Positions 1 to 6,057 of a stretch of 8,148 nucleotides of DNA are shown here, in pieces (within the stretch, counting starts at the first letter, position 1; the number at the start of each line of letters is the position of its first letter). The stretch is taken from the NCBI GenBank assembly GCA_934153655.1, contig CAKPFH010000049.1, forward strand, positions 1-8,148. The letters are read 5' to 3'. A program made the position numbers and the translations under genes. The notes under the pieces are model-generated. The model was not told the DNA's origin and did not search any database. It saw nothing but the letters and a program-made list of their open reading frames with translations. The DNA is from an uncultured Bacilli bacterium. Its GTDB lineage: Bacteria > Bacillota_I > Bacilli_A > RF39 > UBA660.

Positions 1-88
1 TTCCCCCTAATTCTTCAATTTTATCATCAAGTAAAATTAAAGTATTCTTCAAGTATTCTTCTTCAAGATTTCTTAAATTATCATTCAT
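1..88 (-). CDS. Partial gene, N-terminal 29 residues only; possibly HelD/UvrD-like helicase
   Basis: Only the first 29 codons are in the window; the gene runs off the left edge. The start is clear: TAGGAGGG at 93-100 lies 4-5 bases before the ATG at 86-88, behind a strong promoter. The visible peptide begins MNDNLRNLEEEYLKNTL and continues as a charged amphipathic helix rich in Glu, Lys and Leu, typical of a coiled-coil start. It loosely resembles the N-terminal helix of HelD-type (RNA polymerase-recycling) UvrD-like helicases of Bacillota, which often open with an 'EEEYLxxTLxxIxxxIxxL' pattern. That resemblance is from memory and the piece is too short to prove it. The existence of the gene is well supported; the product is not. 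Confidence 0.6.
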   Translation of the reverse strand, partial: MNDNLRNLEEEYLKNTLILLDDKIEELGG

Positions 89-137
89 ATTTCCCTCCTA
101 ACTATAAAGAGAAATAATCTTTAAAAACTGCGATTAA

Positions 138-166
138 ATCATATCTAATAATATATACTTTGTCAA
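138..166 (-). promoter_or_regulatory. Sigma-A promoter of the left-edge gene
   Basis: On the minus strand a perfect -35 TTGACA (161-166) is followed by exactly 17 bases and the -10 TATGAT (138-143), five of six matches to consensus. The start site would fall near position 131, giving a leader of about 43 bases before the ATG at 88. It is the best promoter match I found in the window. Confidence 0.85.
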
Positions 167-172
167 GCAAAT

Positions 173-206
173 AAAGAAAAAATAATAGAAAACTAATCTA
201 TTATTT
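173..206 (-). terminator. Rho-independent terminator of the Ig-like protein gene
   Basis: On the minus strand AAATAATAG (198-206) pairs with CTATTATTT (180-188) around a nine-base loop (ATTAGTTTT). The T-run of the second arm continues as TTTTTCTTTATT. The stop codon (201-203) lies inside the first arm. The stem is almost all A-T, so it may be weak, but its position between a gene end and the next promoter fits. Confidence 0.7.
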
Positions 207-650
207 AATTGTAAACTCAGTTGAAAAATAAACTTTTTTATTTGAATTTAATATACTTTTAACAAGTCTATAATCACCTTTATCTAATTTGCCATATATA
301 TGTTCCCAGTATTGAACAAGTTCTAATTTATTATTTTCATCTACTTTATAACCTATTTCATTAAAACCATAATCACTATTTATAACTTTTAACTTTTTCC
401 ATTTATTATTTACTTTCTTATCTAATCTAAAACTAATTGAATATGTATTATCATTACCTGTATTATCAGTAATAATAACAGTTGCTTGAGATTCAGTTAA
501 ACTATTATCTTTAATAGACATAGTAATATTGCTGGGGTCTTTAAAATCAAGAATATTATCTTTACTATTATTTTTAGTTTTAACTAACATACCTATTATT
601 AATAAAATTACTACTAAAACAATTATTATTTTATCTAGCTTATCTTTCAT
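201..650 (-). CDS. Membrane-anchored Big_14-type bacterial Ig-like domain protein
   Basis: A 149-residue protein. Residues 8-23 form one hydrophobic segment after a lysine-rich start (MKDKLDKI), so it is probably anchored in the membrane with the rest outside. There is no cysteine, so it is not a lipoprotein. Residues 42-149 match the pattern I know from the Big_14 bacterial Ig-like domain: alternating beta strands, ATVIITDNTGNDNTYS, the YGFNEIGY turn near 94-101, and the signature WEHIYGKLDKGDYRLVK at 115-131, ending in FSTEFTIK. In related proteins the motif reads W-x-W-x-YG-x-L-x-x-G-x-YR. The domain is common in secreted Bacillota proteins of unknown role. AAGGTGA sits just upstream of the ATG. 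The gene is monocistronic, with its own promoter and terminator, and diverges from the phosphorylase gene. Confidence 0.8.
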   Translation of the reverse strand: MKDKLDKIIIVLVVILLIIGMLVKTKNNSKDNILDFKDPSNITMSIKDNSLTESQATVIITDNTGNDNTYSISFRLDKKVNNKWKKLKVINSDYGFNEIGYKVDENNKLELVQYWEHIYGKLDKGDYRLVKSILNSNKKVYFSTEFTIK

Positions 651-668
651 ATTCTCACCTTCACTTAT

Positions 669-697
669 AATATAACATTTCTTTCTTAATTTTTCAA
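669..697 (-). promoter_or_regulatory. Promoter of the Ig-like protein gene
   Basis: On the minus strand TTGAAA (692-697), a 17-base spacer and TATATT (669-674), with TG one base upstream of the -10 (extended -10, TGTTATATT). The predicted start near 662 leaves only about 12 bases before the ATG at 650, just enough for the AAGGTGA ribosome site. Confidence 0.6.
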
Positions 698-733
698 TCT
701 ATTCTTTTTTTTCTTTTTAAAATATGTTATAGT
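693..733 (+). promoter_or_regulatory. Tentative promoter region of the phosphorylase gene
   Basis: Two weak plus-strand -10 candidates: TAAAAT at 718-723 with a poor -35 (TTCAAT, 19-base spacer), and an extended -10 TGTTATAGT at 725-733 without a recognisable -35. The second would start transcription inside the ribosome site, so the first may be the real one. A promoter must lie here because the upstream gene is divergent, but I cannot fix which hexamers are used. Confidence 0.35.
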
Positions 734-748
734 TTAGTTGGAGGTAAT

Positions 749-1558
749 ATGAAAGAATTTTTAGAAACTGTTGATTTTATTAAAAGTAAGGTTAAAGATA
801 TTCCAAAGATTGCTATTGTTTTAGGATCAGGACTTGGTTCTTTAAGTGATGATGCAACTGAAAAAACAGTTATTCCTTATAAAGATATTCCAGGTTTTCC
901 TATTTCAACGGTTCCTGGTCATAAAGGTGAATTAATATTTGGTAAATTAGAAAATGTTCCTGTTATTCTTATGAACGGAAGATTTCATTACTATGAAGGA
1001 TATGATTTAAAAACTACAACTTACTATGTTCGTATCTTTAAATTGCTTGGAGTTGAAACACTTATTTTAACTAATGCTGCTGGGGGAATTAATCTTAACT
1101 TTAAAAAAGGTGATTTAATGATTATAACTGATCAATTATCATTTTTTGCTGAAAGCGTTTTAAGAGGACCTAACTTAGATGAATTTGGAGAACGTTTTAT
1201 TGATATGTCCAATACTTACGATAAAGCTTTAACTGAAAAATTAAAACCAATTATGGAAAGAATTACTGGTAAAGTTAATACAGGAGTGTATGCTTATATG
1301 AAAGGACCTACTTATGAAACACCAGCTGAAATTAGAGCTTTACGTGTTTTAGGAGCTGATGCTGTTGGTATGTCAACGGTACCTGAAGCAGTTGTTAGCC
1401 ACCACTGTGGGATTAAAACTGTTGGTATTACTTGTATAACCAATATGGCCGCAGGTGTAGAAAATGAAGTATTAAGTCATGAAGATGTAAAATTAACTGC
1501 TCTTAAATGTGAACAAAACTTTAAGCAAGTAATTAAAGGATTCATCAAAGAGTTATAA
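749..1558 (+). CDS. punA: Purine nucleoside phosphorylase (trimeric PNP/MTAP family)
   Basis: This 269-residue enzyme should split inosine and guanosine (and deoxy forms) with phosphate into free purine base and (deoxy)ribose-1-phosphate in the cytoplasm, for purine salvage. The length is normal for the trimeric family. Seen in order: phosphate-loop GSGLG (26-30, Ser27), PGHKGE (56-61, His58), GRFHYYEG (77-84, Arg78, His80, Tyr82), TNAAGG (108-113), GPTYETPAEIR (186-196, Glu190 for base binding), GADAVGMSTVPE (202-213, Met208) and TCITNMAAG (228-236, Asn232). All expected active-site residues are present. The segment 129-141 (QLSFFAESVLRGP) differs from the usual INxxGxNPLxGP. The start follows TTGGAGG at 738-744. 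It stands alone and ends convergently, overlapping the next gene's 3' end by 14 bases. Bacillus names for this gene include pupG and punA. Confidence 0.95.
   Translation: MKEFLETVDFIKSKVKDIPKIAIVLGSGLGSLSDDATEKTVIPYKDIPGFPISTVPGHKGELIFGKLENVPVILMNGRFHYYEGYDLKTTTYYVRIFKLLGVETLILTNAAGGINLNFKKGDLMIITDQLSFFAESVLRGPNLDEFGERFIDMSNTYDKALTEKLKPIMERITGKVNTGVYAYMKGPTYETPAEIRALRVLGADAVGMSTVPEAVVSHHCGIKTVGITCITNMAAGVENEVLSHEDVKLTALKCEQNFKQVIKGFIKEL
1512..1538 (-). terminator. Possible weak terminator of the YetF-like gene, inside the phosphorylase gene
   Basis: On the minus strand CTTTAA (1533-1538) pairs with TTAAAG (1519-1524) around an eight-base loop and is followed by TTTTGTT. It starts only 7 bases after the YetF-like stop codon, but the six-base stem is short and could occur by chance in such AT-rich DNA. 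Confidence 0.3.
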
Positions 1559-2129
1559 AATAAATATTTTTATTCTTATAATATGCATAGTTAATATTAA
1601 TTAAAGATAGATTATTATCTTTAATTTTTTTATCTAACCATTCTCTAGTTTTATTAATAGAAAATAAATTATCTTTAATAACCTTACCATCTACTATAAT
1701 ACTAATTGGGTACTCTCCTATAGTATTTTTAGGTATTACTATCAAATTGTTTCCTCGTTTAATACAATAATCAACCATACCTGGATTATTAATACCTTTT
1801 TTCTTTAAACTAAATAATAAATTATTATAAGTCATATTTTCTTTTATTAAATTATTAAAATTAATAATACCTCGGTTAATTAAAATATTATTTTCTTTAA
1901 TAGTTTTATTTTCTAAAAATAAATATAAATAATAACTTATAATAACTAATATATATAATAAAAAAGTATATATTATATTTAAATTAGTATATAAACTATA
2001 TAAATCTATATTTAAAATAATAACTAAAATTATTATTTCTAAAATAGTTATTTCTTTTAATTTAAATATATACAAAGTACTAAATATCAATATTAAATAA
2101 AATAAAAACTTTAAAATAAAATAAAACAT
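1545..2129 (-). CDS. YetF/DUF421-family membrane protein
   Basis: A 194-residue protein with about three transmembrane helices (roughly 2-22, 27-49 and 51-71) and a cytoplasmic C-terminal half. The C-terminal half follows the DUF421 (YetF/YrbG/YkjA) pattern: ILINRGIINFNNLIKENMT (82-100), the 'LxxxLxxxGI' helix SLKKKGINNPGMVDY (107-121), and then the second repeat-like unit YPISIIVDGKVIKDNL (140-155) with EWLDKKIKDNNL. Family members sit in the membrane of many Bacillota; some are linked to sporulation or stress, but the biochemical role is unknown. The N-terminal membrane part is very divergent and extremely rich in Ile, Leu, Tyr and Asn. The start follows AGGTGAT, buried in a large hairpin. 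It stops with TGA inside the convergent phosphorylase gene. It may be the last gene of the upstream operon or separately expressed. Confidence 0.75.
   Translation of the reverse strand: MFYFILKFLFYLILIFSTLYIFKLKEITILEIIILVIILNIDLYSLYTNLNIIYTFLLYILVIISYYLYLFLENKTIKENNILINRGIINFNNLIKENMTYNNLLFSLKKKGINNPGMVDYCIKRGNNLIVIPKNTIGEYPISIIVDGKVIKDNLFSINKTREWLDKKIKDNNLSLININYAYYKNKNIYFITL
1599..1631 (+). terminator. Rho-independent terminator of the phosphorylase gene
   Basis: On the plus strand AATTAAAGATA (1599-1609) pairs perfectly with TATCTTTAATT (1616-1626) around a six-base loop, and the T-run continues to 1631. It lies 40 bases after the phosphorylase stop and wholly within the coding region of the opposite-strand YetF-like gene. 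Confidence 0.8.
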
Positions 2130-2159
2130 GTTATCACCTAAGATATCATGTTTTATTTT
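2118..2159 (-). promoter_or_regulatory. Large inverted repeat holding the ribosome site and start codon of the YetF-like gene; may also terminate the operon
   Basis: Two perfect 13-base arms, AAAATAAAACATG (minus strand, 2147-2159) and CATGTTTTATTTT (2118-2130), enclose 16 bases. Inside, after an A/A mismatch, TATC pairs with GATA and leaves the loop TTAGGT. In the mRNA the Shine-Dalgarno core lies at the tip and the ATG (2127-2129) in the descending arm. The hairpin begins 7 bases after the stop of the upstream gene, and its descending arm is U-rich, so it could act as an intrinsic terminator as well as a lid on translation. Confidence 0.6.
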
Positions 2160-2166
2160 TCTTATT

Positions 2167-2655
2167 TTATTCAGTTTTTTTTACTTTTTTAGTTGTTTCT
2201 TTAATTTCTTTTTTCTCTTCAGTTAATTTATCTTTTACTATTAATAAAATATTAGCAAGACTTAAACCATATAGCATTACTTTAATAGATGCCATTTGAT
2301 CTGAGAAATAATTAAAGTTTATATTATAACCATATTTATGCCATAAGAACATATTTTGATCAAATAAAGCTCTATAACAAAATACTGCTATTACTAACAT
2401 AACTAAAAATGAAGTTATATTAAAGTAAATATTATTTTTAACAGTTTTTATATTTAAAAAGCTATTTATAAGAGAGAATATTATTAGTAATATAAATGGA
2501 ATAACTACTCTTAAAAATTCCATTAAATTAGCTCCAAATAATTCTTTATCTAATCTTTTAAACATAAAGATAACAATGTATAAAGTACCAACAAAAATAA
2601 CTGGTAATAGAATATTTTTTAAAATATAAAATAATTTATTTAATATTTTAGTCAT
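2167..2655 (-). CDS. Unrecognised four-TM membrane protein, last gene of the SipW/TasA-like operon
   Basis: A 162-residue protein I cannot assign. It has four likely membrane helices (about 14-33, 47-68, 76-97 and 121-141) and a short, highly charged C-terminal tail (143-162, rich in Lys, Glu and Thr, ending KKVKKTE). Between helices 3 and 4 there is an aromatic loop with WHKYGYNINFNYF. The frame is open further upstream to an ATG at 2673, but the ribosome site AAGGGGG (2664-2670) has proper 8-base spacing only to the ATG at 2653-2655. This start overlaps the previous gene's stop in ATGACTAA, a classic translational-coupling arrangement. Being coupled to the genes for a signal peptidase and two TasA-like proteins suggests a role in export, anchoring or assembly of that surface structure; this is inference from context only. 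Confidence 0.75.
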   Translation of the reverse strand: MTKILNKLFYILKNILLPVIFVGTLYIVIFMFKRLDKELFGANLMEFLRVVIPFILLIIFSLINSFLNIKTVKNNIYFNITSFLVMLVIAVFCYRALFDQNMFLWHKYGYNINFNYFSDQMASIKVMLYGLSLANILLIVKDKLTEEKKEIKETTKKVKKTE

Positions 2656-3313
2656 TATCATTACCCCCTTCATTAAGTACTTCTGATAAGTTTAAAACCA
2701 TTTTAGCAAATTCATTATAAGAAGAAGCTATTATATTATAATCAGATAATAAGTTATTTCTTATAGTAGCTGATGATATATTTGTATTAAAATAATAACT
2801 ACTATTATTTTTTATTTCATCAAGAGCAAACATAGTTTGATTTGATAAAATATTAACATTACTTTGAATTAAAGAACCTAAGTTTTTATAAGTAGTTGGA
2901 ATATCTTTTTCATTTAAATAACTTAAATGAGTAGCATAACAAACATTTAAAATATTAGCTTGAAAAGCCTCTCCTAATTTATAAACATCATATGAAGATA
3001 AAGTTTGATTAGTTTGTAAAGTATATAAAGTACCTTCACTTTTTAAGATATTTCTACAAGTACTAACCTTATTATATAAATTTCTTTTAACTTTATCATC
3101 TGTTCTTTTATACTTACTTAAGCTTGTATCTAAAGCTTGAATTGTATTTTGATAACTTGTATATTTAATTTCATTATTAGCAACATAAATAGGAGCTTTT
3201 ATTTCTTGACTATGATAATAATTAATCATTAGATAAAAACTTGCTATCATGAAAGTAAGACCAATAATTGTATAAATAATAATATTTAAATAATCACTTA
3301 GAAATTTTTTCAT
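2648..3313 (-). CDS. Unrecognised single-TM protein with helical extracytoplasmic part
   Basis: A 221-residue protein without a family I recognise. A lysine-bearing N terminus precedes one membrane helix at about 11-31. The remaining ~190 residues, probably outside, look mostly alpha-helical, rich in Asn, Ser, Tyr and Leu, with heptad-like stretches at 55-90 and 140-210. Two cysteines (86 and 125) could form a disulfide. There is no lipobox. The ATG follows AGGTGA at a good distance. The gene starts 7 bases after the second TasA-like gene and overlaps the four-TM gene by 8 bases, so the two are most likely made together. A shared complex with the four-TM protein, for example a fibre-anchoring or assembly unit, is an inference. 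Confidence 0.75.
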   Translation of the reverse strand: MKKFLSDYLNIIIYTIIGLTFMIASFYLMINYYHSQEIKAPIYVANNEIKYTSYQNTIQALDTSLSKYKRTDDKVKRNLYNKVSTCRNILKSEGTLYTLQTNQTLSSYDVYKLGEAFQANILNVCYATHLSYLNEKDIPTTYKNLGSLIQSNVNILSNQTMFALDEIKNNSSYYFNTNISSATIRNNLLSDYNIIASSYNEFAKMVLNLSEVLNEGGNDND

Positions 3314-3320
3314 AAATCAC

Positions 3321-3872
3321 CTATATAACTTTCTTTAAAACAACACGATAATGGTAATGTTTATTATACCAATCTTCATTTGTATCATGAATATAAATTC
3401 TTAATTCATAAGAATTTGCATCTTTTCCATTTACATTTCTTGTATCTAAGATATTATCTTTGATATTAGATAAATAATCTTCTTTTTCTACTTTTCCATT
3501 TACTTTTAATTGATACTTTAATTGACTACGATTTAATAAGGTTTTAGAAGAACATCCATCATTTATACTATTAAGAGGTAAATCTTCTATATATAAGGTA
3601 TATGTTCTTTTAATATTACCTAAATTAGATATTTTAAAACTATATGGTGTAACATTTAAAACATCTTTATCATCTAAATTTTTAGCATCGGCATCATAAA
3701 CGTTTTTACCATTATCAATTAAGATTATATCACCTATTCTTGTCCCTTCAGCTGAAGTTATATAATAACCTCTCCCTATTTGTAAAAAGTATAAATACCA
3801 AGCATAAGTTCCAATTATAAGAAATATAACTAAAACTAAAGAACCTGTTATTAATAAAACTTTATTTTTCAT
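3321..3872 (-). CDS. TasA/camelysin-like secreted protein (183 aa)
   Basis: The N terminus has a signal-anchor helix (about 5-23) followed by IIGTYAWYLYF (19-29), which resembles the GT-[WYF]-A-x-F cleavage region of SipW substrates such as TasA and CalY. The mature part is beta-rich: PYSFKISNLGNIKRTYTLYIED (76-97, a TasA-family 'FxxxNxGxxxxxYxLxxED' stretch), LKYQLKVNG (118-126), NILDTRNVNGKDANSYELRIYI (140-161) and the closing KHYHYRVVLKKV. This layout recurs in the other two TasA-like proteins here. Expected role: a secreted subunit of a surface fibre or matrix, matured by the neighbouring SipW. The start ATG overlaps the sipW stop by 11 bases, with AGAGGT in front, so translation is probably coupled. 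One unpaired cysteine (107). Confidence 0.75.
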   Translation of the reverse strand: MKNKVLLITGSLVLVIFLIIGTYAWYLYFLQIGRGYYITSAEGTRIGDIILIDNGKNVYDADAKNLDDKDVLNVTPYSFKISNLGNIKRTYTLYIEDLPLNSINDGCSSKTLLNRSQLKYQLKVNGKVEKEDYLSNIKDNILDTRNVNGKDANSYELRIYIHDTNEDWYNKHYHYRVVLKKVI

Positions 3873-4470
3873 CTCTATACCTCTTCTTTTTCTTTGTACT
3901 CATATTTTTAACTAATTTCATGATATCAAAGGTAATAATACCAACACATGGAACAACGATAGCAATAATCCATCCATAAGCTTGTGATAAGAAATATTGA
4001 ATATAACCAACCTTTGGTATTTTCATAATTACTTTTCCATAAATTAAATCTTTTGGAACAGGTAACTCATCTGCTGAATAGTTATTATCTCCTTTAAAGA
4101 TATAAACTTTATTACCATTTGTATCAACATCAGTTCCGATTATTCTATGAGTTATCATTTTACCATTATATTTAGTTGAATAATAAGTACAAATATCTCC
4201 TACTTTCAAATCATCTGTTCTTTTAATTAAAATAGCATCTTGTACTTTAATAGTTGGAACCATACTAGGAGATACTATTACATAGGCTCCAAATAAGGGT
4301 GGTTCCCAATGACCTGAATTAACATTTTTAGTAACATCTATATAATAAGCTAAGAATAAAATGCCAATTAAGACTAAAATTACAATTATTGAATTCATGA
4401 TAATAGTTGTAATAAAGTTTAACCACCATTTTATCTTTTGCCAAGTAGTTCTTTCTAATACATTTTCCAT
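3862..4470 (-). CDS. sipW: SipW-type (ER/archaeal-type, S26B) signal peptidase I
   Basis: A 202-residue membrane protease that removes signal peptides from a special set of secreted proteins, in Bacillus chiefly TasA-type matrix proteins. Helix 1 spans about 25-44; a second helix (about 163-185) near the C terminus is followed by a basic tail (KKKKRYRDEK). Catalytic signatures of the Ser-His class are present: VSPSMVPT (66-73, nucleophile Ser69), the strand AILIKR (79-84), KVGDI (89-93), ITHRII (106-111, catalytic His108 instead of the Lys of ordinary bacterial Lep enzymes) and KGDNN (126-130) with Asp128 and Asp134. It lies between two TasA-like genes, 7 bases after the first and overlapping the second, exactly the context expected. 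AGGTGA precedes the ATG. Confidence 0.92.
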   Translation of the reverse strand: MENVLERTTWQKIKWWLNFITTIIMNSIIVILVLIGILFLAYYIDVTKNVNSGHWEPPLFGAYVIVSPSMVPTIKVQDAILIKRTDDLKVGDICTYYSTKYNGKMITHRIIGTDVDTNGNKVYIFKGDNNYSADELPVPKDLIYGKVIMKIPKVGYIQYFLSQAYGWIIAIVVPCVGIITFDIMKLVKNMSTKKKKRYRDEK

Positions 4471-4477
4471 AATTCAC

Positions 4478-5239
4478 CTACTTTGCTGTCCTTGCATAAG
4501 TATTTACTTTAACTGAGAAAGTTTTATTAGAGAAGTTTTCATCAACTTTAGCATCTTCACTTACCCACATACGCATAACAAAATTAATTTTTTTATTTTT
4601 AACATCGTTAGGTGTAACTGTACCTTGATATATTACTCTACCTTCAGTTTCTTTATATTGACTTTCTTTATAATCAGTAAATACTTTTACTTTATTATTT
4701 GGTTTATAAGAAAATTCAACATCATTTCCATTTTTTTGTAAATATAATTTTACATAATTAGGATCTAAAGTATTATTCTTATCAGGTACAGCCGTTAATT
4801 CATAATAAACGCCTGCGGTTTTAGCACCTACTAATAAAGAAAATTCAAATACATAATTCTCACCAACAAATAATTTACCTACCTCATCTTTAGTTGGAAA
4901 TTGATTAATTAAATAAATACCATTATTACTTGTAGCACCTTCGGTGTAAGTAATTATATATTTATCTTTACTATCAGTATCATGACCTGGTTTATTATTG
5001 TTGTTATCATCATCATCTTTTTTATCATCATCTTTCTTGATAATAGAAATCAAAGTATTAATAGTTTGATCTCCTGATATAAAATTAATAGCTGAAAACG
5101 ATATTCCAAGAGCAAATAAAACAGCAAATGTTGTTAAAAATATTAAAATAACTGGAGAATGTTTCCTTTCATTATTATTTATATAATACTCTATCTCTTT
5201 ATCATCAACTTCTTTTTTAAGTTTATTTTTATCATTCAT
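4478..5239 (-). CDS. TasA/camelysin-like secreted protein with Asp/Asn-rich linker (253 aa), first gene of the operon
   Basis: A charged cytoplasmic N terminus (1-29) is unusually long for a signal peptide. A hydrophobic helix follows (30-50), ending FALGISFSAINF, which matches the position of the TasA-family cleavage region. Residues 69-93 are a low-complexity Asp/Lys/Asn linker. The beta-rich domain covers 94-253, with YVFEFSLL (129-136), the VYYEL stretch (about 144-148) and the closing FVMRMWVSEDA...NKTFSVKVNTYA (220-249). The end matches the C-terminal strand pair of the other two TasA-like proteins in the window. The operon promoter and GGAGGT ribosome site lie directly upstream, and sipW follows after 7 bases. 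The likely role is a fibre or matrix subunit matured by SipW. Whether it is cleaved or stays anchored cannot be seen. Confidence 0.75.
   Translation of the reverse strand: MNDKNKLKKEVDDKEIEYYINNNERKHSPVILIFLTTFAVLFALGISFSAINFISGDQTINTLISIIKKDDDKKDDDDNNNNKPGHDTDSKDKYIITYTEGATSNNGIYLINQFPTKDEVGKLFVGENYVFEFSLLVGAKTAGVYYELTAVPDKNNTLDPNYVKLYLQKNGNDVEFSYKPNNKVKVFTDYKESQYKETEGRVIYQGTVTPNDVKNKKINFVMRMWVSEDAKVDENFSNKTFSVKVNTYARTAK
4994..5032 (-). repeat. GAT/AAC trinucleotide tract encoding the Asp/Asn linker
   Basis: Coding-strand runs of GAT (three, then four) and AAC/AAT codons encode residues 70-82 of the first TasA-like protein. Such tracts can change length by slippage in steps of one codon. 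Confidence 0.6.
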
Positions 5240-5260
5240 GATAGACCTCCGTATAATAAT

Positions 5261-5289
5261 ATAGTATCACAAGATATCTAATTTTACAA
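5261..5289 (-). promoter_or_regulatory. Promoter of the TasA-like/sipW operon
   Basis: On the minus strand TTGTAA (5284-5289), a 17-base spacer and TACTAT (5261-5266) with TG one base upstream (extended -10, TGATACTAT). The expected start is near 5254, ahead of GGAGGTC (5243-5249). No second promoter stands out further down the operon. Confidence 0.55.
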
Positions 5290-5301
5290 TCACAAATTAA
5301 G

Positions 5302-5330
5302 AAAAAAAGTAGATATTTTTTTCTACTTTT
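5302..5330 (-). terminator. Rho-independent terminator of the third TasA-like gene
   Basis: On the minus strand AAAAGTAGA (5322-5330) pairs with TCTACTTTT (5305-5313) around an eight-base A-rich loop, followed by more T (to 5302). The stop codon overlaps the first arm. It separates this gene from the operon promoter downstream. Confidence 0.8.
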
Positions 5331-5862
5331 AAGATGCTATATAATCAACACTTTCTCCAGTTGCTTTTACTTTAGCATTAAATACTTCACCACTCTTGGT
5401 ATAATAATAATCTACCCAAAAAACAAGTTTACAATTAACAGAAGCATTACTTGACATATTTGGATAAGTATATAAAATATTATCTTTCATATTAGAAACA
5501 CTATCCTTAGTAACTAATTCATCATTTATATACAAACCATATCTAACAGCTCCAAGAGGAATAGTTGTAGTTGTATCAACTATTAAACCTATTTTAGCAT
5601 TAATTGGAACACTACTTGTATTAGTAACAGTAAATTCATAAGGACTATTAGTTAAACCAACATCATCAATAACCGGAACAGTATTAACTAAATTAATATT
5701 ATTACTTCCCTCGTTAAAATCAATTGATATCAAACCACTTGTTATATCATTATCTCTTGTATCCTTTTTATGATAAATAAAATAAATAGCACCAAGAGAT
5801 ACACCTAAACACATAATAATAGTTAAAACCAAAAAAACTATTTTCTTTTTATTACTCTCCAT
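5329..5862 (-). CDS. TasA/camelysin-like secreted protein (177 aa)
   Basis: A short basic N terminus (MESNKKK) precedes a signal helix (8-29). The mature part follows the TasA pattern: ITSGLISIDFNEGSNNINLV (40-59, like the 'FxAGTLDLs' start of mature TasA), DDVGLTNSPYEFTVTNTSS (66-84), IGLIVD (91-96), VRYGLYINDE (106-115), NMKDNIL (124-130) and the final strand pair KLVFWVDYYY...FNAKVKATG. The start is the ATG at 5860-5862 because AGGAG (5871-5875) is correctly spaced to it; an upstream in-frame TTG would put this ribosome site inside the gene. It has its own promoter and terminator, separate from the sipW operon, so its amount may be set independently. It is probably also a SipW substrate. 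Confidence 0.78.
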   Translation of the reverse strand: MESNKKKIVFLVLTIIMCLGVSLGAIYFIYHKKDTRDNDITSGLISIDFNEGSNNINLVNTVPVIDDVGLTNSPYEFTVTNTSSVPINAKIGLIVDTTTTIPLGAVRYGLYINDELVTKDSVSNMKDNILYTYPNMSSNASVNCKLVFWVDYYYTKSGEVFNAKVKATGESVDYIAS

Positions 5863-5887
5863 ATTAACATCTCCTATTTTCAATAAT

Positions 5888-5916
5888 AGAATAACAAATT
5901 TTTAAAATATTATCAA
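5888..5916 (-). promoter_or_regulatory. Promoter of the third TasA-like gene
   Basis: On the minus strand TTGATA (5911-5916), a 17-base spacer and TATTCT (5888-5893) preceded by TGT (extended -10, TGTTATTCT). The start would be near 5881, about 18 bases before the ATG at 5862. Confidence 0.7.
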
Positions 5917-5941
5917 GTTATTTAAAACAAATATTTAAAAA

Positions 5942-5999
5942 ACCTAAAAGAAAAACTAATAATAATTATCAACTTAACTTTGATATTTTATCAGTTTTT
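5942..5999 (-). terminator. Rho-independent terminator of the large surface-protein gene
   Basis: On the minus strand AAAAACTGATAA (5988-5999) pairs with TTATTAGTTTTT (5951-5962), with one G-U pair. Inside, after a small internal loop, TATCAA (5980-5985) pairs with TTGATA (5967-5972) around a seven-base loop. The second arm ends in TTTTT and continues CTTTT. It lies about 50 bases after the stop codon. The plus strand also reads into a T-run, so it could work both ways. Confidence 0.8.
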
Positions 6000-6035
6000 A
6001 CTTTAATATTTATATTTTTTAACCTAGACACAGTT

Positions 6036-6057
6036 AATTGAACGAGATCTCTCAATT
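6036..6057. repeat. Small inverted repeat around GAGATCTC at the end of the surface-protein gene
   Basis: AATTGA (6036-6041) and TCAATT (6052-6057) flank ten bases that contain the eight-base palindrome GAGATCTC (6044-6051). The TGA stop (6052-6054) is inside one arm. No T-run follows on either strand, so it is not a plain terminator. Function unknown; a hairpin downstream of the candidate variable region is one reading. Confidence 0.4.

Noticed and set aside
2656..2673. Upstream ATG at 2673 as start of the four-TM gene
   Set aside because: The only ribosome site (AAGGGGG) lies inside that extension and is properly spaced to the ATG at 2655, which also gives the compact ATGACTAA overlap.
5863..5883. 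TTG at 5883 as start of the third TasA-like gene
   Set aside because: It would be a rare start codon that puts the AGGAG ribosome site within the gene; ATG 5862 is correctly spaced to that site.
5863..6051. A small gene in the longest intergenic stretch
   Set aside because: The space is filled by the promoter of the third TasA-like gene and the terminator of the surface-protein gene; no frame with a ribosome site is present.
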